From: Cytophagaceae bacterium ABcell3
GTDB lineage: Bacteria; Bacteroidota; Bacteroidia; Cytophagales; Cytophagaceae
DNA: 64,000 bases
Direction: 5' to 3'
Assembly: GCA_030913385.1 (NCBI GenBank)
Contig: CP133159.1
Coordinates: 4,195,001-4,259,000, forward strand
Shown: positions 37,001 to 45,371 of the stretch, in pieces
How positions within the stretch are numbered: position 1 is the first letter of the stretch
How the letters are laid out: each line of letters starts with the position of its first letter
Notes under the pieces: model-generated
Told to the model about the DNA's origin: nothing
What the model saw: the letters and a program-made list of their open reading frames with translations, nothing else
Database searches by the model: none
Position numbers and translations under genes: made by a program

Positions 37001-37246
37001 TTAAGCATGGACACCTATCTTTTTGCCGATGCGGGCATATTGGGATATAACCATACAGGTTCTTTTGCAACAGGGCGCTTTAGAATGGATGCCGGACTAG
37101 GTACTGCTTTAAAAATCAAGTTTACCCCGCTCAAAATCAACCCTCTGGTCATAAGGTTTGACATGCCATTATTCTTAAATGCTCCGCCTGCAGAAGAAAA
37201 CCACTTTCAGTTTAGGTATGTGCTAGGCATCAGTAGGGCATTTTAA
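34016..37246 (+). CDS. M1-family metallopeptidase with C-terminal barrel-like region
   Basis: 1076 residues with a signal peptide (about 18 residues, ending FAQ). The gluzincin zinc site is HEVGH at 387-391 with E410 in FMDEGFTQF, spacing HExxH-x18-E as in M1 aminopeptidases. A beta-sandwich precedes it. After about residue 620 the sequence becomes aromatic-rich and alternating (RPDLWFNGFDGLQLGANI and onward to FRYVLGISRAF), like an outer-membrane beta-barrel, ending in F. This suggests a surface- or periplasm-facing peptidase anchored by its own barrel. Ends at a bidirectional terminator. Confidence 0.88.
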   Translation: MRALFVTALILLGVFNSFAQRFAHQSPDVPYRSEENPHYWGHKKPYPGYWQQDVHYFIKARVDDSTDIIHGEDYRLIYYNNSPNKINELYFNLHQNAFQPSSYYHGLNENNRIKVEFGKYEAQGLGTTFENLQVNGEGVEATLDNTTLQVKLNETLQPGDSLEVTMQFKTYFDTGTMRRRMKVFEEHGFKHYDGVHWYPQIAVYDHKAGWWANEQHLDKEFYNNFGAFDIELTFPHDYIVEATGVLVNEEEVMPADLREKLDLSNFKDKPLNEAPSIIIPREEGKTKTWKFHAKNVHNFAFTADPMYRIGEVNLDGVRVIALAQEPHASKWQESAIFTAMVIQVNGQDFGSYDWPKIIVADAKDGMEYPMLTLNGGTYPGHQGLLAHEVGHMWFYGMLGTNETYRAFMDEGFTQFLTVWTMDKIVGEERQRIHPSKYVTRHLDPSSNRYESLYYPYILTATEGYDEPLNTHSAAFNGAIRHGGNYGLVYYKAGVMLYNLRYVLGEQLFKEAMQHYVNQWKFAHPYPEDFRRSIMEYTQTDLNWFFDQWLETTKNIDYGIKNIRSGNGESEYEITFERKGRMQMPIDFTVTTTDGQELKYYIPNTWFEKETDATVLPKWYGWDKIQPEYTATVKLPAELETVEIDPEHYLADIDLRDNKKGNSGIRTLSFDHRVPNLNRWDEQRNYWRPDLWFNGFDGLQLGANIRGNYMTRSNYSATFWVNTTLGGSSLEDRPSANRQLFAFDLENELSLNKWWRGLSTSQEAYYNAGIWKLGIGLEKTFRSQDMKNPRYSQIFFRPGFLMNDRSYQQYLLLPNHWGRAGEFDRFINSFIDIGFFRNYKFSRGSGQVNLTVRTPSIGSDFNYGYIQLNQINSYKVSKLEFRSRIFGQWGVGEFPLESALYLAGANPEGLLENRATRARGIVPQQWAGFGTGTNNFHMGGGLNLRGYSGYLSPDVITVDGADTIVFGYVGNSGAAINLEMDFDKFISFKPGGIFRYLSMDTYLFADAGILGYNHTGSFATGRFRMDAGLGTALKIKFTPLKINPLVIRFDMPLFLNAPPAEENHFQFRYVLGISRAF

Positions 37247-37253
37247 CAGTATA

Positions 37254-37311
37254 TAGTTTTCAAGAGAAGCAAAACAAGGAATAATGTTTATTTTGCCTCT
37301 TTTGAAAACTA
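37254..37311. terminator. bidirectional terminator between M1 gene and lutA-like gene
   Basis: Arms 37254-37274 and 37291-37311 (TAGTTTTCAA and TTGAAAACTA at the base) pair over 21 bases with two mismatches, between convergent genes. Confidence 0.75.
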
Positions 37312-37336
37312 CTATAAAATGGCGACACCAACTAAG

Positions 37337-38074
37337 CTACCAACCACTGGCCAAAACATCTGCTAAATGCATCACTTTTATACTTTCGCCTTTTTTGGTG
37401 CTAAAGCCAGAGATGTGCATTAGACAGGAAGCATCTGTAGAAACAATCACTTCTGCACCAGTGGCAACAGCGTTTTCTACTTTTTGCTCAGCCATTCCTG
37501 AAGAAATAGCCTCATATTTAACCGCAAAAGTCCCCCCAAAACCACAGCAAGTTTCAGCATCTTCCATTTCTTTAAGTTGAAGGCCTTCAACATTTCTCAA
37601 AAGTAACCGGGGAGCCTCTTTTATACCATATTCCCTAAGTGCGCTGCAAGCATCATGATAGGTAACTTTAGCATCTAGCTTTGCGCCAGGAACTTTGTGT
37701 ACTTTGAGAATATTTACCAAAAAATCGCTAAACTCATAAATATTTTTTTGAAGCTTTCTGTAGTGGTATAAACTGGAAGTTTCTTCAAGCAATTTTTCGT
37801 AGTTATTCCTAATCATACCAGCACAAGAAGCTGAAGGAGTAACGATATAGCGTTTGTTCAAAGAAAGTTCGTCGGTAAGTTTTGTAGCTACTTCTCTAGC
37901 CTCCTCAAAAAAACCTGCATTGAAAGCAGGTTGTCCGCAGCATGTTTGTGCAGGGTTGTAGTGAACCTTACAGCCTAGCGCTTCCAATACTTTTACCATG
38001 TTAAAACCTGTTTCTGGGTAAACCTGATCTATGAAACAGGGGATAAAAATATCAACCTCTATTTTTCTACTCAT
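37337..38074 (-). CDS. LutA/YkgE-type (Fe-S)-binding oxidoreductase subunit
   Basis: 245 residues with two CCG modules, the first AQTCCGQPAF near 63-72 and the second DAETCCGFGGTF near 193-204, each a cysteine cluster used by heterodisulfide reductase-like and lactate oxidation proteins (LutA). LutB and LutC partners are not in the window. It follows the HMG-CoA lyase-like gene by 3 bp, suggesting use in catabolism of organic acids. Confidence 0.85.
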   Translation of the reverse strand: MSRKIEVDIFIPCFIDQVYPETGFNMVKVLEALGCKVHYNPAQTCCGQPAFNAGFFEEAREVATKLTDELSLNKRYIVTPSASCAGMIRNNYEKLLEETSSLYHYRKLQKNIYEFSDFLVNILKVHKVPGAKLDAKVTYHDACSALREYGIKEAPRLLLRNVEGLQLKEMEDAETCCGFGGTFAVKYEAISSGMAEQKVENAVATGAEVIVSTDASCLMHISGFSTKKGESIKVMHLADVLASGW

Positions 38075-38077
38075 TAT

Positions 38078-38944
38078 TTACTTATACCTTAAAAAAACCT
38101 CAGAAGCTTTATGCAAAGCTTTATCAAACCATTCTTGATCAATACTTGCATCAATTTGCTGGCCCTTCATAAAGCTTATAATATTTTCTGTTGCAATATT
38201 TCCTACCAGATCATCCTTTGCCATAGGACATCCACCAAAACCTTTCAAAGCACCATCAAACCTTCGGCACCCGGCTTCATAAGCCCACCGTACTTTATCT
38301 TTGGCATCTTTAGGGTGAGCGTGAAGGTGTGCTCCAAACTCTATATGAGGAAAAGCAGGGATTAAACTTTCAAAAAGATAATGAATATTATCCTTATCGG
38401 ACACACCTATAGTATCAGACAAAGATATAATTTTTACCCCCAGCTTATCCAGTTTTCCCACGAATTCTACAATATACTCCTTTTCATAAGGGTCTCCATA
38501 AGGGTTACCAAACCCCATAGAAAGATACACCACCTGCTCTTTGTGCTTCTGTATACATATCTCTTGAATTTCTTCAACAAGTGTCAGAGCTTCTCCTATG
38601 GTCTTATTGGTATTTCTTTGTTGAAAAGTTTCTGAGACAGAAAGAGGAAAGCCTAGATATTTTATGGCATCAAAAGATGCGGCATCCTCCGCTCCTCTCC
38701 TATTGGCAATAATGCTTAATAAAAGGGTTCTGGTAGTATCTATGTCTAACCCGTCCAAAACTTGGGCTGTGTCCTTCATTTGCGGTACTGCTGTCGGCGA
38801 CACAAAACTTCCAAAATCAATAGTATGGAACCCCACTTTCAACAGAAGATTAATATAAGCTATTTTAACCTCAGTAGGGATAAATGTAGTAATGCCTTGC
38901 ATGGCATCACGGGGACACTCTATGATTTTTAATTCAGAACCCAT
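38078..38944 (-). CDS. hydroxymethylglutaryl-CoA lyase family protein
   Basis: 288-residue TIM-barrel lyase. ECPRDAMQG near 9-17 carries the metal-binding and active-site residues of the family, FGAHLHAHP the metal histidines, and RFDGALKGFGGCPMAKDDLVGN the catalytic cysteine loop. HMG-CoA lyase yields acetoacetate and acetyl-CoA in leucine degradation. ECPRDAMQG rather than ECPRDGLQ is a variant, so a related aldolase-like reaction is possible. Cotranscribed with the LutA-like gene. Confidence 0.85.
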   Translation of the reverse strand: MGSELKIIECPRDAMQGITTFIPTEVKIAYINLLLKVGFHTIDFGSFVSPTAVPQMKDTAQVLDGLDIDTTRTLLLSIIANRRGAEDAASFDAIKYLGFPLSVSETFQQRNTNKTIGEALTLVEEIQEICIQKHKEQVVYLSMGFGNPYGDPYEKEYIVEFVGKLDKLGVKIISLSDTIGVSDKDNIHYLFESLIPAFPHIEFGAHLHAHPKDAKDKVRWAYEAGCRRFDGALKGFGGCPMAKDDLVGNIATENIISFMKGQQIDASIDQEWFDKALHKASEVFLRYK

Positions 38945-39082
38945 AATAAGTACAAAAGTAGGGGCATTATAAGAATAATCGTTTAAGAAATACGCTTTTT
39001 TTTAAAGATAAAGTCAAAAAAACAAAAAAATTTTGGTCAGTATAAAAAATCTATTCAATTTATAGCAACCACTGCACTTAAA

Positions 39083-39244
39083 TCATTTGACTTTACTAAT
39101 AATAAAAACAATAATTCCTACAATAATCAATATACCAATGACCCCTACCCATACTCCTGCTGCAAAAATATCGGCTATAATTTCACAGCCACTCATGGTT
39201 ATAGCTAGTATTACAAATAAGTAAAATGTATATAGTTGTCTCAT
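39083..39244 (-). CDS. small membrane lipoprotein
   Basis: About 53 residues from the internal ATG (a 60-residue version starts at 39265). Lipobox ITMSGC puts the lipidated cysteine near residue 20, and a transmembrane helix GVWVGVIGILIIVGIIVFII follows. Small proteins with this CEII-(G/A)DIF-AGVW pattern are common in Bacteroidota and of unknown function; database names such as cytidylyltransferase for them are not supported by the sequence. Confidence 0.6.
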   Translation of the reverse strand: MRQLYTFYLFVILAITMSGCEIIADIFAAGVWVGVIGILIIVGIIVFIISKVK

Positions 39245-39302
39245 AACTCCATCTTTTTTAGACATTAATAATATCTAATAAACCGGAAGTATAGGTATTT
39301 GT

Positions 39303-39430
39303 TTAACCTGGATTATGCATTAGATTTCGTTATGAGGGGCGAAATAGCAATAAGTCAGTACTTTTGAGTCGGAAAAGATAGCGGCTATGGTTAAAAACCA
39401 AATGCGAGCGAAGCGCCTGATTTGAAGTTG
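39303..39430. repeat. ~120-bp dispersed intergenic repeat, copy A
   Basis: TTAACCTGGATTATGCATTA, TCAGTACTT, GATAGCGGCTATGG, GAGCGAAGCGCCTGATTTGAAGTT. Same orientation and order of blocks as 50991-51114. Confidence 0.75.
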
Positions 39431-39512
39431 TTTTGCCACGCAATAGAAAGTTCTAATGCATATTTCAGGTTGAAAAAGAGATTCCAGTGACAAAGTTCTT
39501 GTGGAAGAAGAG

Positions 39513-40199
39513 TTATTTTTTCTCTAGCTTTTCATCAACATGGTAAGGAGAAAACCAAAGCTCCATGCCAGTCTTTAGCTCATCTGTACATGCAGCGTCA
39601 TTATCAAGAATCCCTTTGTAAAGACCGTTCTCTTCACCCTTAACATGCACCCACATTTTTTCAAAGTTCATTTTCATTTCTTTCTCTGCCCCAATAGTAA
39701 TGATGGTAAAATTAAGCTTTACAATATCGTCATTACGCAAAGGTTGGAGAAAGAATGGTTCTTGGCTTTGTTGAAGAAAACGTAAAGAAAACACATCTTC
39801 TAAAAACCAACCGAACCGGCTCACGATAGGCAGTTTTTCATCCAAAATATAGTAATCTACTACGGGTTTCATCAACCCCGGTTCGTAAATAGCCTCATGG
39901 TCACTGCCTGACAGCTTAAAGGTAAAGCCAGGCGGCAAGCCTAAAAACTTTTCCAGCTCAGAAGGTATTTCATAAGAAAGAGCAGGTTCAAAGGCACCTT
40001 GATCAAAATTATCTTCATTGAATAAAAACCAACCAGAAGCCCCGGATTGGGGTATGTGCCTAATGCCAACTACCGTTTTACTTATATCAAGATTTTTGGC
40101 CACTCCACTGATCAAATGATCTGGGCATGGAAACATCCAGGTTTTATACAAGCTGCAAATTTCATTTTGAGCAATGAGTCTACCTTCGGGGTATACCAT
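39513..40199 (-). CDS. Imm33/DUF2185-like protein, unknown role
   Basis: 228 residues, soluble. The N-terminal part has SGASGWFLFNEDNFDQGAFEP, and the C-terminal block MWVHVKGEENGLYKGILDND, then LKTGMELWFSPYHVDE resembles the DUF2185/Imm33 pattern, found in some immunity proteins. No toxin is nearby; it lies 3 bp after the ABC ATPase gene in the lpx operon. Function is not known, and the family call is tentative. Confidence 0.5.
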   Translation of the reverse strand: MVYPEGRLIAQNEICSLYKTWMFPCPDHLISGVAKNLDISKTVVGIRHIPQSGASGWFLFNEDNFDQGAFEPALSYEIPSELEKFLGLPPGFTFKLSGSDHEAIYEPGLMKPVVDYYILDEKLPIVSRFGWFLEDVFSLRFLQQSQEPFFLQPLRNDDIVKLNFTIITIGAEKEMKMNFEKMWVHVKGEENGLYKGILDNDAACTDELKTGMELWFSPYHVDEKLEKK

Positions 40200-40202
40200 A
40201 TC

Positions 40203-40817
40203 TTAAACTTGTGTAATATTGATAATTTCAGAGCAAAAATCGTACTCGTACTTTTGATTGGAACCTATAAGCATAAGCGCATCGCCCATACGATCTATGG
40301 CAGCATTGCGATACCAGTTAATATTTTGTTCATCAAGATTGGTAGCAGGTTCATCAAGAATGATCAGAGACGCTTCAGAAAACAATGCCAAGCCTAGTTT
40401 AACCCTTTGTTTCATTCCAGAGGAGTATAAACTGATTTGCTTAGAACGGTGTGGCCACAGGTTTAGGGTATTAATCAAATCATCACGTTCCATTCCTTTA
40501 ATAAGCTTACGGAAAGAAAGGTGATAATCTAATAGTTCAGTGAGGCTAAATTCTTCTGGCAACTCCTGATAAGGAGAAACAAAAAACTGATGTTTATAAA
40601 GTTCTTCCTCAGCCAGCGGCTGGTTGTTTTGACTATACATTATTTTACCTGCCGATGAGGGGATAATACCGGCAAGCACTTGTAAAAGGGTCGATTTACC
40701 AGAGCCGTTAGGTCCTGTTATGGCATAAGATTTATTTTCCTTAAAAAACAGGTCAAGGTTACGGAATATCCATTGGTTTCCGAACCTTTTGCCCAGTTTC
40801 TCTGTCTTAATCTCCAT
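40203..40817 (-). CDS. ABC transporter ATP-binding protein
   Basis: 204-residue nucleotide-binding domain: Walker A GPNGSGKST at 35-43, signature YSSGMKQRVKLGLAL near 127-141, Walker B LIILDEPATNLDE near 147-159. No permease is next to it. It sits 1 bp after lpxA and 3 bp before the Imm33-like gene, so it is cotranscribed with lipid A genes; whether it serves envelope lipid transport is open. Confidence 0.9.
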   Translation of the reverse strand: MEIKTEKLGKRFGNQWIFRNLDLFFKENKSYAITGPNGSGKSTLLQVLAGIIPSSAGKIMYSQNNQPLAEEELYKHQFFVSPYQELPEEFSLTELLDYHLSFRKLIKGMERDDLINTLNLWPHRSKQISLYSSGMKQRVKLGLALFSEASLIILDEPATNLDEQNINWYRNAAIDRMGDALMLIGSNQKYEYDFCSEIINITQV

Positions 40818-40818
40818 T

Positions 40819-41598
40819 TTATTGATTAAAACCCTTCATTATTCCTCTTTCAGAACTACGGATAAAATTCAGAATTTCATCCTTCTCTTTGGTTGGAGGA
40901 AAGTTCACCTCTATAAGATCTAGCGCTTTAGTATTATTAAGTCCTTTTAGGTAAATTGTCCTGTATATCTCCTGTATTTCAGCAATTCTTTCATTGCTAT
41001 ATCCTCTTCTCCTCAACCCTACAGAATTAATACCACAATAGCTCAAAGGCTCTCTGGCAGCTTTGGTAAAAGGAGGTACATCTTTTCTCACTAGGGAACC
41101 ACCTCCTATATAAGAATGAGAGCCAATTCGAGTAAACTGTTGTACAGCACAAGAGCCTCCAAATATAGCATAGTCATCTATAACAACATGCCCTGCTAAT
41201 TGTACAGTATTACCTATAATGCAGGCGTTTCCAATAACACAATCATGCCCGATATGTACATAAGCCATAATCAAGCAATTGGAGCCTACAACAGTTTTAT
41301 ACTTATCTACAGTCCCCCTGTTTATTGTAACACATTCGCGAATGGTGGTATTGTCTCCAATTTCTACTGTTGTTTCCTCCCCTTTAAATTTGAGGTCTTG
41401 AGGAATGGCAGCAATAACTGCGCCAGGAAAGATCTTACAATTTTTACCAATTCTAGCCCCCTCCATGATGGTCACATTAGAGCCAATCCAGGTACCTTCA
41501 CCAATTTCTACATTCTTATGAATAGTAGAAAAAGGTTCAACAACAACTTTGTCCGCAATATTTGCCTGAGGGTGGATGTATGCTAAAGGTTGATTCAT
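40819..41598 (-). CDS. lpxA: UDP-N-acetylglucosamine O-acyltransferase
   Basis: 259-residue left-handed beta-helix trimer enzyme, first step of lipid A synthesis. Hexapeptide repeats run from residue ~10 to 185; the catalytic histidine lies in IMAYVHIGHDCVIGN near 120-134. The C-terminal helical part (YRTIYLKGLNNTKALD) is typical of LpxA. Third gene of lpxD-lpxC/fabZ-lpxA, 3 bp after the fusion gene. Confidence 0.95.
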   Translation of the reverse strand: MNQPLAYIHPQANIADKVVVEPFSTIHKNVEIGEGTWIGSNVTIMEGARIGKNCKIFPGAVIAAIPQDLKFKGEETTVEIGDNTTIRECVTINRGTVDKYKTVVGSNCLIMAYVHIGHDCVIGNACIIGNTVQLAGHVVIDDYAIFGGSCAVQQFTRIGSHSYIGGGSLVRKDVPPFTKAAREPLSYCGINSVGLRRRGYSNERIAEIQEIYRTIYLKGLNNTKALDLIEVNFPPTKEKDEILNFIRSSERGIMKGFNQ

Positions 41599-41601
41599 AA
41601 A

Positions 41602-43005
41602 TTACTTTTCGCTTTCCTTCCTAACAATGCTGGCAGTCATTACAGCTTCACAAACCAGGTTTCCTGCCACAAATGCTTGTCCACGCATTTTAGCAATTCC
41701 TCTTTTTATAGGGGAAAGCAGTTCACAATTAAATATTAAAGTATCTCCAGGAGAAACCATTCGCCTAAACCTACAACTCTCTATCGCTAAAAAGTAAGTC
41801 CAATAGTTTTCAGGATCCGGCACGGTGTTCATTACAAGAATTCCTCCTGTTTGAATCATTGCTTCTACCTGTAAAACACCTGGCATTACAGGATTTCCAG
41901 GAAAGTGCCCCTGAAAGAATGGTTCATTAATGGTGACATTTTTCAATCCTGCGACAGACTTCTCATCCATGTGGAAGATCTTATCAACCAACTTAAATGG
42001 GTATCTGTGAGGAAGAGCGTTATAAATCTGGGTGCAATCTAAAATAGGTGGCAAAGAAGGATCGTAATGAGGCACCTGATGTTTAGGTGTAGATTCCTTC
42101 ATCAGCTTCTTTATTTTCTTTGCAAATGCCACATTGGCAGCATGACCTGGTCTGGCAGCTAGTATTTGTGCCTTCAAAGGTCTTCCTACCAAAGCGAGGT
42201 CACCTATCAAGTCAAGCAGTTTGTGTCTTGCTGGCTCGTTTTTATATCTTAGATCAACATTGTTCAAGATACCTTCTTTCTTCACCTCTACCTTTGGATT
42301 ATTAAAAAGGCTAGCTAGGTGGTCCAACTCGTGATCTTCAACTACTCTATCGACAACAACAATAGCATTGTTTAAGTCTCCGCCTTTTATCAAGTTCTGC
42401 TTTTGAAGCATTTCCAGTTCATGTAGAAAACAGAAAGTCCGGCAAGAGGCTATTTCCTTAGAAAATTTATTGATATTAGTAAGTGTAGCATGTTGACTGC
42501 CCAACACTGGCGAGTTGTAATCTACCATTACCGTAACCCGGTAATTGTCTAAAGGAAGGGCTGCTATTTCAACATTCCTATCAGCATCTTCATAAAAAAC
42601 GCTTTGAGGAACTTCAAAATAATTTCTCATGGCATTTTGCTCGCACAGCCCCGCTTCTTCGATGGCTTGAACAAAAGGCAAAGAGCTACCATCCATAATT
42701 GGAGGTTCAGGACCGTCTAGCTGTATGATAATGTTGTCCACTTGCATGCCCATAAGTGCCGCTAGTGTATGTTCAACAGTGTTTACCCTAGCACCATGCT
42801 GCTCTATAGTGGTTCCCCTAGAAAGGTCTACTACATTATCTACATCAGCATCTATAATGGGTTGGCCATCTAAATCTATACGCTGAAATTTAATGCCATG
42901 GTCAATGGGTGCAGGCAAAAAGGTCATATTTACTTTTACGCCTGTGTGAAGTCCTACTCCGGAAATCGTTACCGGATTTTTAATAGTATGTTGTTTTAAG
43001 TTCAT
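41602..43005 (-). CDS. lpxC/fabZ: LpxC-FabZ bifunctional fusion
   Basis: 467 residues. Residues 1-~305 are LpxC, the zinc deacetylase committing UDP-acyl-GlcNAc to lipid A: H in VNTVEHTLAALMG near 75-87, and the H-x3-D zinc pair in ARHKLLDLIGD near 260. Residues ~320-467 are FabZ, the hydroxyacyl-ACP dehydratase, with LPHRYPFKLVDK and GHFPGNPVMPGVLQVEAM. The fusion is the normal arrangement in Bacteroidota. Between lpxD (9 bp) and lpxA (3 bp). Confidence 0.96.
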   Translation of the reverse strand: MNLKQHTIKNPVTISGVGLHTGVKVNMTFLPAPIDHGIKFQRIDLDGQPIIDADVDNVVDLSRGTTIEQHGARVNTVEHTLAALMGMQVDNIIIQLDGPEPPIMDGSSLPFVQAIEEAGLCEQNAMRNYFEVPQSVFYEDADRNVEIAALPLDNYRVTVMVDYNSPVLGSQHATLTNINKFSKEIASCRTFCFLHELEMLQKQNLIKGGDLNNAIVVVDRVVEDHELDHLASLFNNPKVEVKKEGILNNVDLRYKNEPARHKLLDLIGDLALVGRPLKAQILAARPGHAANVAFAKKIKKLMKESTPKHQVPHYDPSLPPILDCTQIYNALPHRYPFKLVDKIFHMDEKSVAGLKNVTINEPFFQGHFPGNPVMPGVLQVEAMIQTGGILVMNTVPDPENYWTYFLAIESCRFRRMVSPGDTLIFNCELLSPIKRGIAKMRGQAFVAGNLVCEAVMTASIVRKESEK

Positions 43006-43014
43006 CTCCGCATC

Positions 43015-44055
43015 CTATATAGATGGCAAATTTAGTATTTTTTCTTCAAGTTGTTCAATTCGTTGAGACAATTCAGGTAATTTTTTATAAACAACGAAGG
43101 ATTTAAGATTGTCTTTATAATCAAAGGCGGGCGAACCTTGGATAGAAAGCCCTTCATTAGAGACAGACTTAGAAACTCCAGATTGAGCGCCGATATAGGT
43201 TTTATTGGCAAGTTTTATATGCCCGACTATCCCGACCTGGCCACCTATCATACAGTTATCTCCAATTTCGGCAGAACCAGAAATACCTGTTTGAGAAGCT
43301 ACCACGGTATTTTTTCCTATTTTAACGTTATGGGCTACCTGAATCAAATTATCCAGTTTTACGCCTTGCCCAATGATCGTAGAACCCATGGTAGCACAGT
43401 CTATCACAGTGTTTGCGCCAATATCTACATGGTCTTCTATTATTACATTGCCCACCTGTGGTATGGTTTTGTAAGAGCCATCAGGTTGAGGCGCGAAGCC
43501 AAAACCATCACTTCCTATAACAGTCCCTGAATGAATAGTGCAAAAATCACCTATTTCACAACCAGCGTATACCTTTACCCCACTATAAATAATAGTATTA
43601 GAGCCAATACGCACATTATTTCCAATATAGGCATGCGGGTAAATTTTCACATTATCGCCTATCTTACAGTTCTTTCCGATATACGAAAAAGCACCTCGGT
43701 AAACTTTCGACCCACAAATACTTCCCTCACCAACGAAAGCAGGCTCTTCTACCCCTTCCTTTATGAAGTTTAATAGTCGCTGATACTCTTCCAGCAGCAC
43801 AGTAAAACTAGAATAAGGATCCTCTACCTTAATAAGTGTAGTTTCCAATGCACTTTTAGGGTGAAAGTCTTTACTGACAATAACTGCCGTGGCACGTGTT
43901 GAATATATATAGTTCTCATATTTGGGGTTTGAAAGAAAAGATATTGTTCCTTCCGTACCTTCTTGAATTTTTGAAAGTTGGCTAACCTTCAACGATTCAT
44001 TTCCTACTACCTCTCCCCCAATGATATGTGCAATTTGCTTTACAGTAAACTCCAT
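43015..44055 (-). CDS. lpxD: UDP-3-O-acyl-glucosamine N-acyltransferase
   Basis: 346-residue enzyme adding the N-linked acyl chain. The N-terminal uridine-binding domain (KQIAHIIGGEVVGN) is followed by a beta-helix of hexapeptide repeats (GDNVKIYPHAYIGNNVRIG and onward), with the catalytic histidine in DNLIQVAHNVKIG near 240, and a C-terminal helix. First lpx gene of the minus-strand operon, 17 bp after the HD-domain gene. Confidence 0.95.
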   Translation of the reverse strand: MEFTVKQIAHIIGGEVVGNESLKVSQLSKIQEGTEGTISFLSNPKYENYIYSTRATAVIVSKDFHPKSALETTLIKVEDPYSSFTVLLEEYQRLLNFIKEGVEEPAFVGEGSICGSKVYRGAFSYIGKNCKIGDNVKIYPHAYIGNNVRIGSNTIIYSGVKVYAGCEIGDFCTIHSGTVIGSDGFGFAPQPDGSYKTIPQVGNVIIEDHVDIGANTVIDCATMGSTIIGQGVKLDNLIQVAHNVKIGKNTVVASQTGISGSAEIGDNCMIGGQVGIVGHIKLANKTYIGAQSGVSKSVSNEGLSIQGSPAFDYKDNLKSFVVYKKLPELSQRIEQLEEKILNLPSI

Positions 44056-44072
44056 TAAAAATAAATTCTATT

Positions 44073-45302
44073 TTACAAATATAAATGTTTAGGGTAGCAT
44101 AAATAGTGTTTTTTAACAATTTTGCTAATAGCTTTAATATTAGGAAGGTCTGAAGCTTGCGCAACATCTAGAATCCGCCCATCCTTCATAAGAATGTTAA
44201 TCCCTTCTCCACCGGCCATATATGCCTCATTACTTACAGCTCCTTTCAATAAAAAATAATCGACTTCATTATCATCTATTTTAAAGGTTGTCTTAATCTT
44301 TGAGGCTATTTCTTCTATTTTTTTCTCTCCGGGTTCTTCGTTGGACAAGCGTATTTTAAAAAGTCGTCTATTGACCAACATAGAACACAATTCTGCAAGT
44401 ACACGGTCTTCGCTACTGACCCAAATTTTAATAGCCCCCCAAATATCATAGTCATCCAGCTTGAGGAACGAATCAAGCACAGATTCATTACTTAAAAACT
44501 CATGATAAGAAATATCATTATATAAAAAAAACTTTAAAGGCTCTGATGCATACAGCGGGTAATTGTTCCTCATAAGGAACCGTGCCCTTTTTATAATCTG
44601 TACGAGCATCTTTTCTGCACTCACCGTAGTTTTATGCAAATAAACTTGCCAGTACATTAACCTTCTGGAGTTCAAAAAGTTTTCAACACTGTAAATACCC
44701 TTTTCTTCAATGACAATTTCATTGTTATAAACATTGAGCATTTTGATAATCCTATCCGCACCAATAGTACCTTCTGAAACACCTGTAAAAAAACAATCCC
44801 GTTGCAGGTAGTCTAGCCTATCTATATCCAACTGGCTTGCAATAAGCTGATGGAAAAACTTTCTTTCATACTTCCCTGAGAACATTTTTACAGCCATGTC
44901 CAGCTTACCATCAAACTGCTCATTTAACCTATCGATAATAAGCATGGATATACGTTCATGCTTAATACCTAGCAAAATGGTACTTTCAAGGGTATGTGAA
45001 AAAGGGCCATGACCAATGTCATGCAGCAATATGGCAATTTGAGCAGACACAAACTCTTCATCAGAAATGTCATGCCCGCGCTCACGAAGGTGCGATAGCG
45101 TCAAACCCATAAGGTGCATGGCCCCCAAAGCGTGGTGAAACCTGGTATGTAAAGCACCTGGATATATAAAATCCGTGAGGCCAAGTTGCTTGATCCTCCT
45201 TAACCTCTGAAAATATGGGTGTTCTACTATATTAAAAATCAGATCATCGGATATGGTAACAAAACCATATATTGGGTCGTTAAATATTTTTTTCCTATTC
45301 AA
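44073..45302 (-). CDS. HD-domain phosphohydrolase (dGTPase/SAMHD-like)
   Basis: 409 residues. HD superfamily metal motif: H52 (TRFHHALGAMH), HD at 94-95 (ILLHDIGHGPFSHTLE), and D in DIDRLDYLQRDCF near 165-175. The long helical form and HTRFHH-HDIGHGPFSH wording match the YfbR/dGTPase-like HD family common in Bacteroidota, acting on nucleotides. It heads the lpx operon, divergent from porX. Confidence 0.85.
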   Translation of the reverse strand: MNRKKIFNDPIYGFVTISDDLIFNIVEHPYFQRLRRIKQLGLTDFIYPGALHTRFHHALGAMHLMGLTLSHLRERGHDISDEEFVSAQIAILLHDIGHGPFSHTLESTILLGIKHERISMLIIDRLNEQFDGKLDMAVKMFSGKYERKFFHQLIASQLDIDRLDYLQRDCFFTGVSEGTIGADRIIKMLNVYNNEIVIEEKGIYSVENFLNSRRLMYWQVYLHKTTVSAEKMLVQIIKRARFLMRNNYPLYASEPLKFFLYNDISYHEFLSNESVLDSFLKLDDYDIWGAIKIWVSSEDRVLAELCSMLVNRRLFKIRLSNEEPGEKKIEEIASKIKTTFKIDDNEVDYFLLKGAVSNEAYMAGGEGINILMKDGRILDVAQASDLPNIKAISKIVKKHYLCYPKHLYL

Positions 45303-45371
45303 ACCTTTTTTAAAATATATTACTTATAATAGTAGAAATTCGATTTTTTTAAGCAAATCCCTGAAATTTAC

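Noticed and set aside
41602-43005. LpxC-FabZ fusion as a novelty
   Set aside because: The fusion is well known in Bacteroidota.
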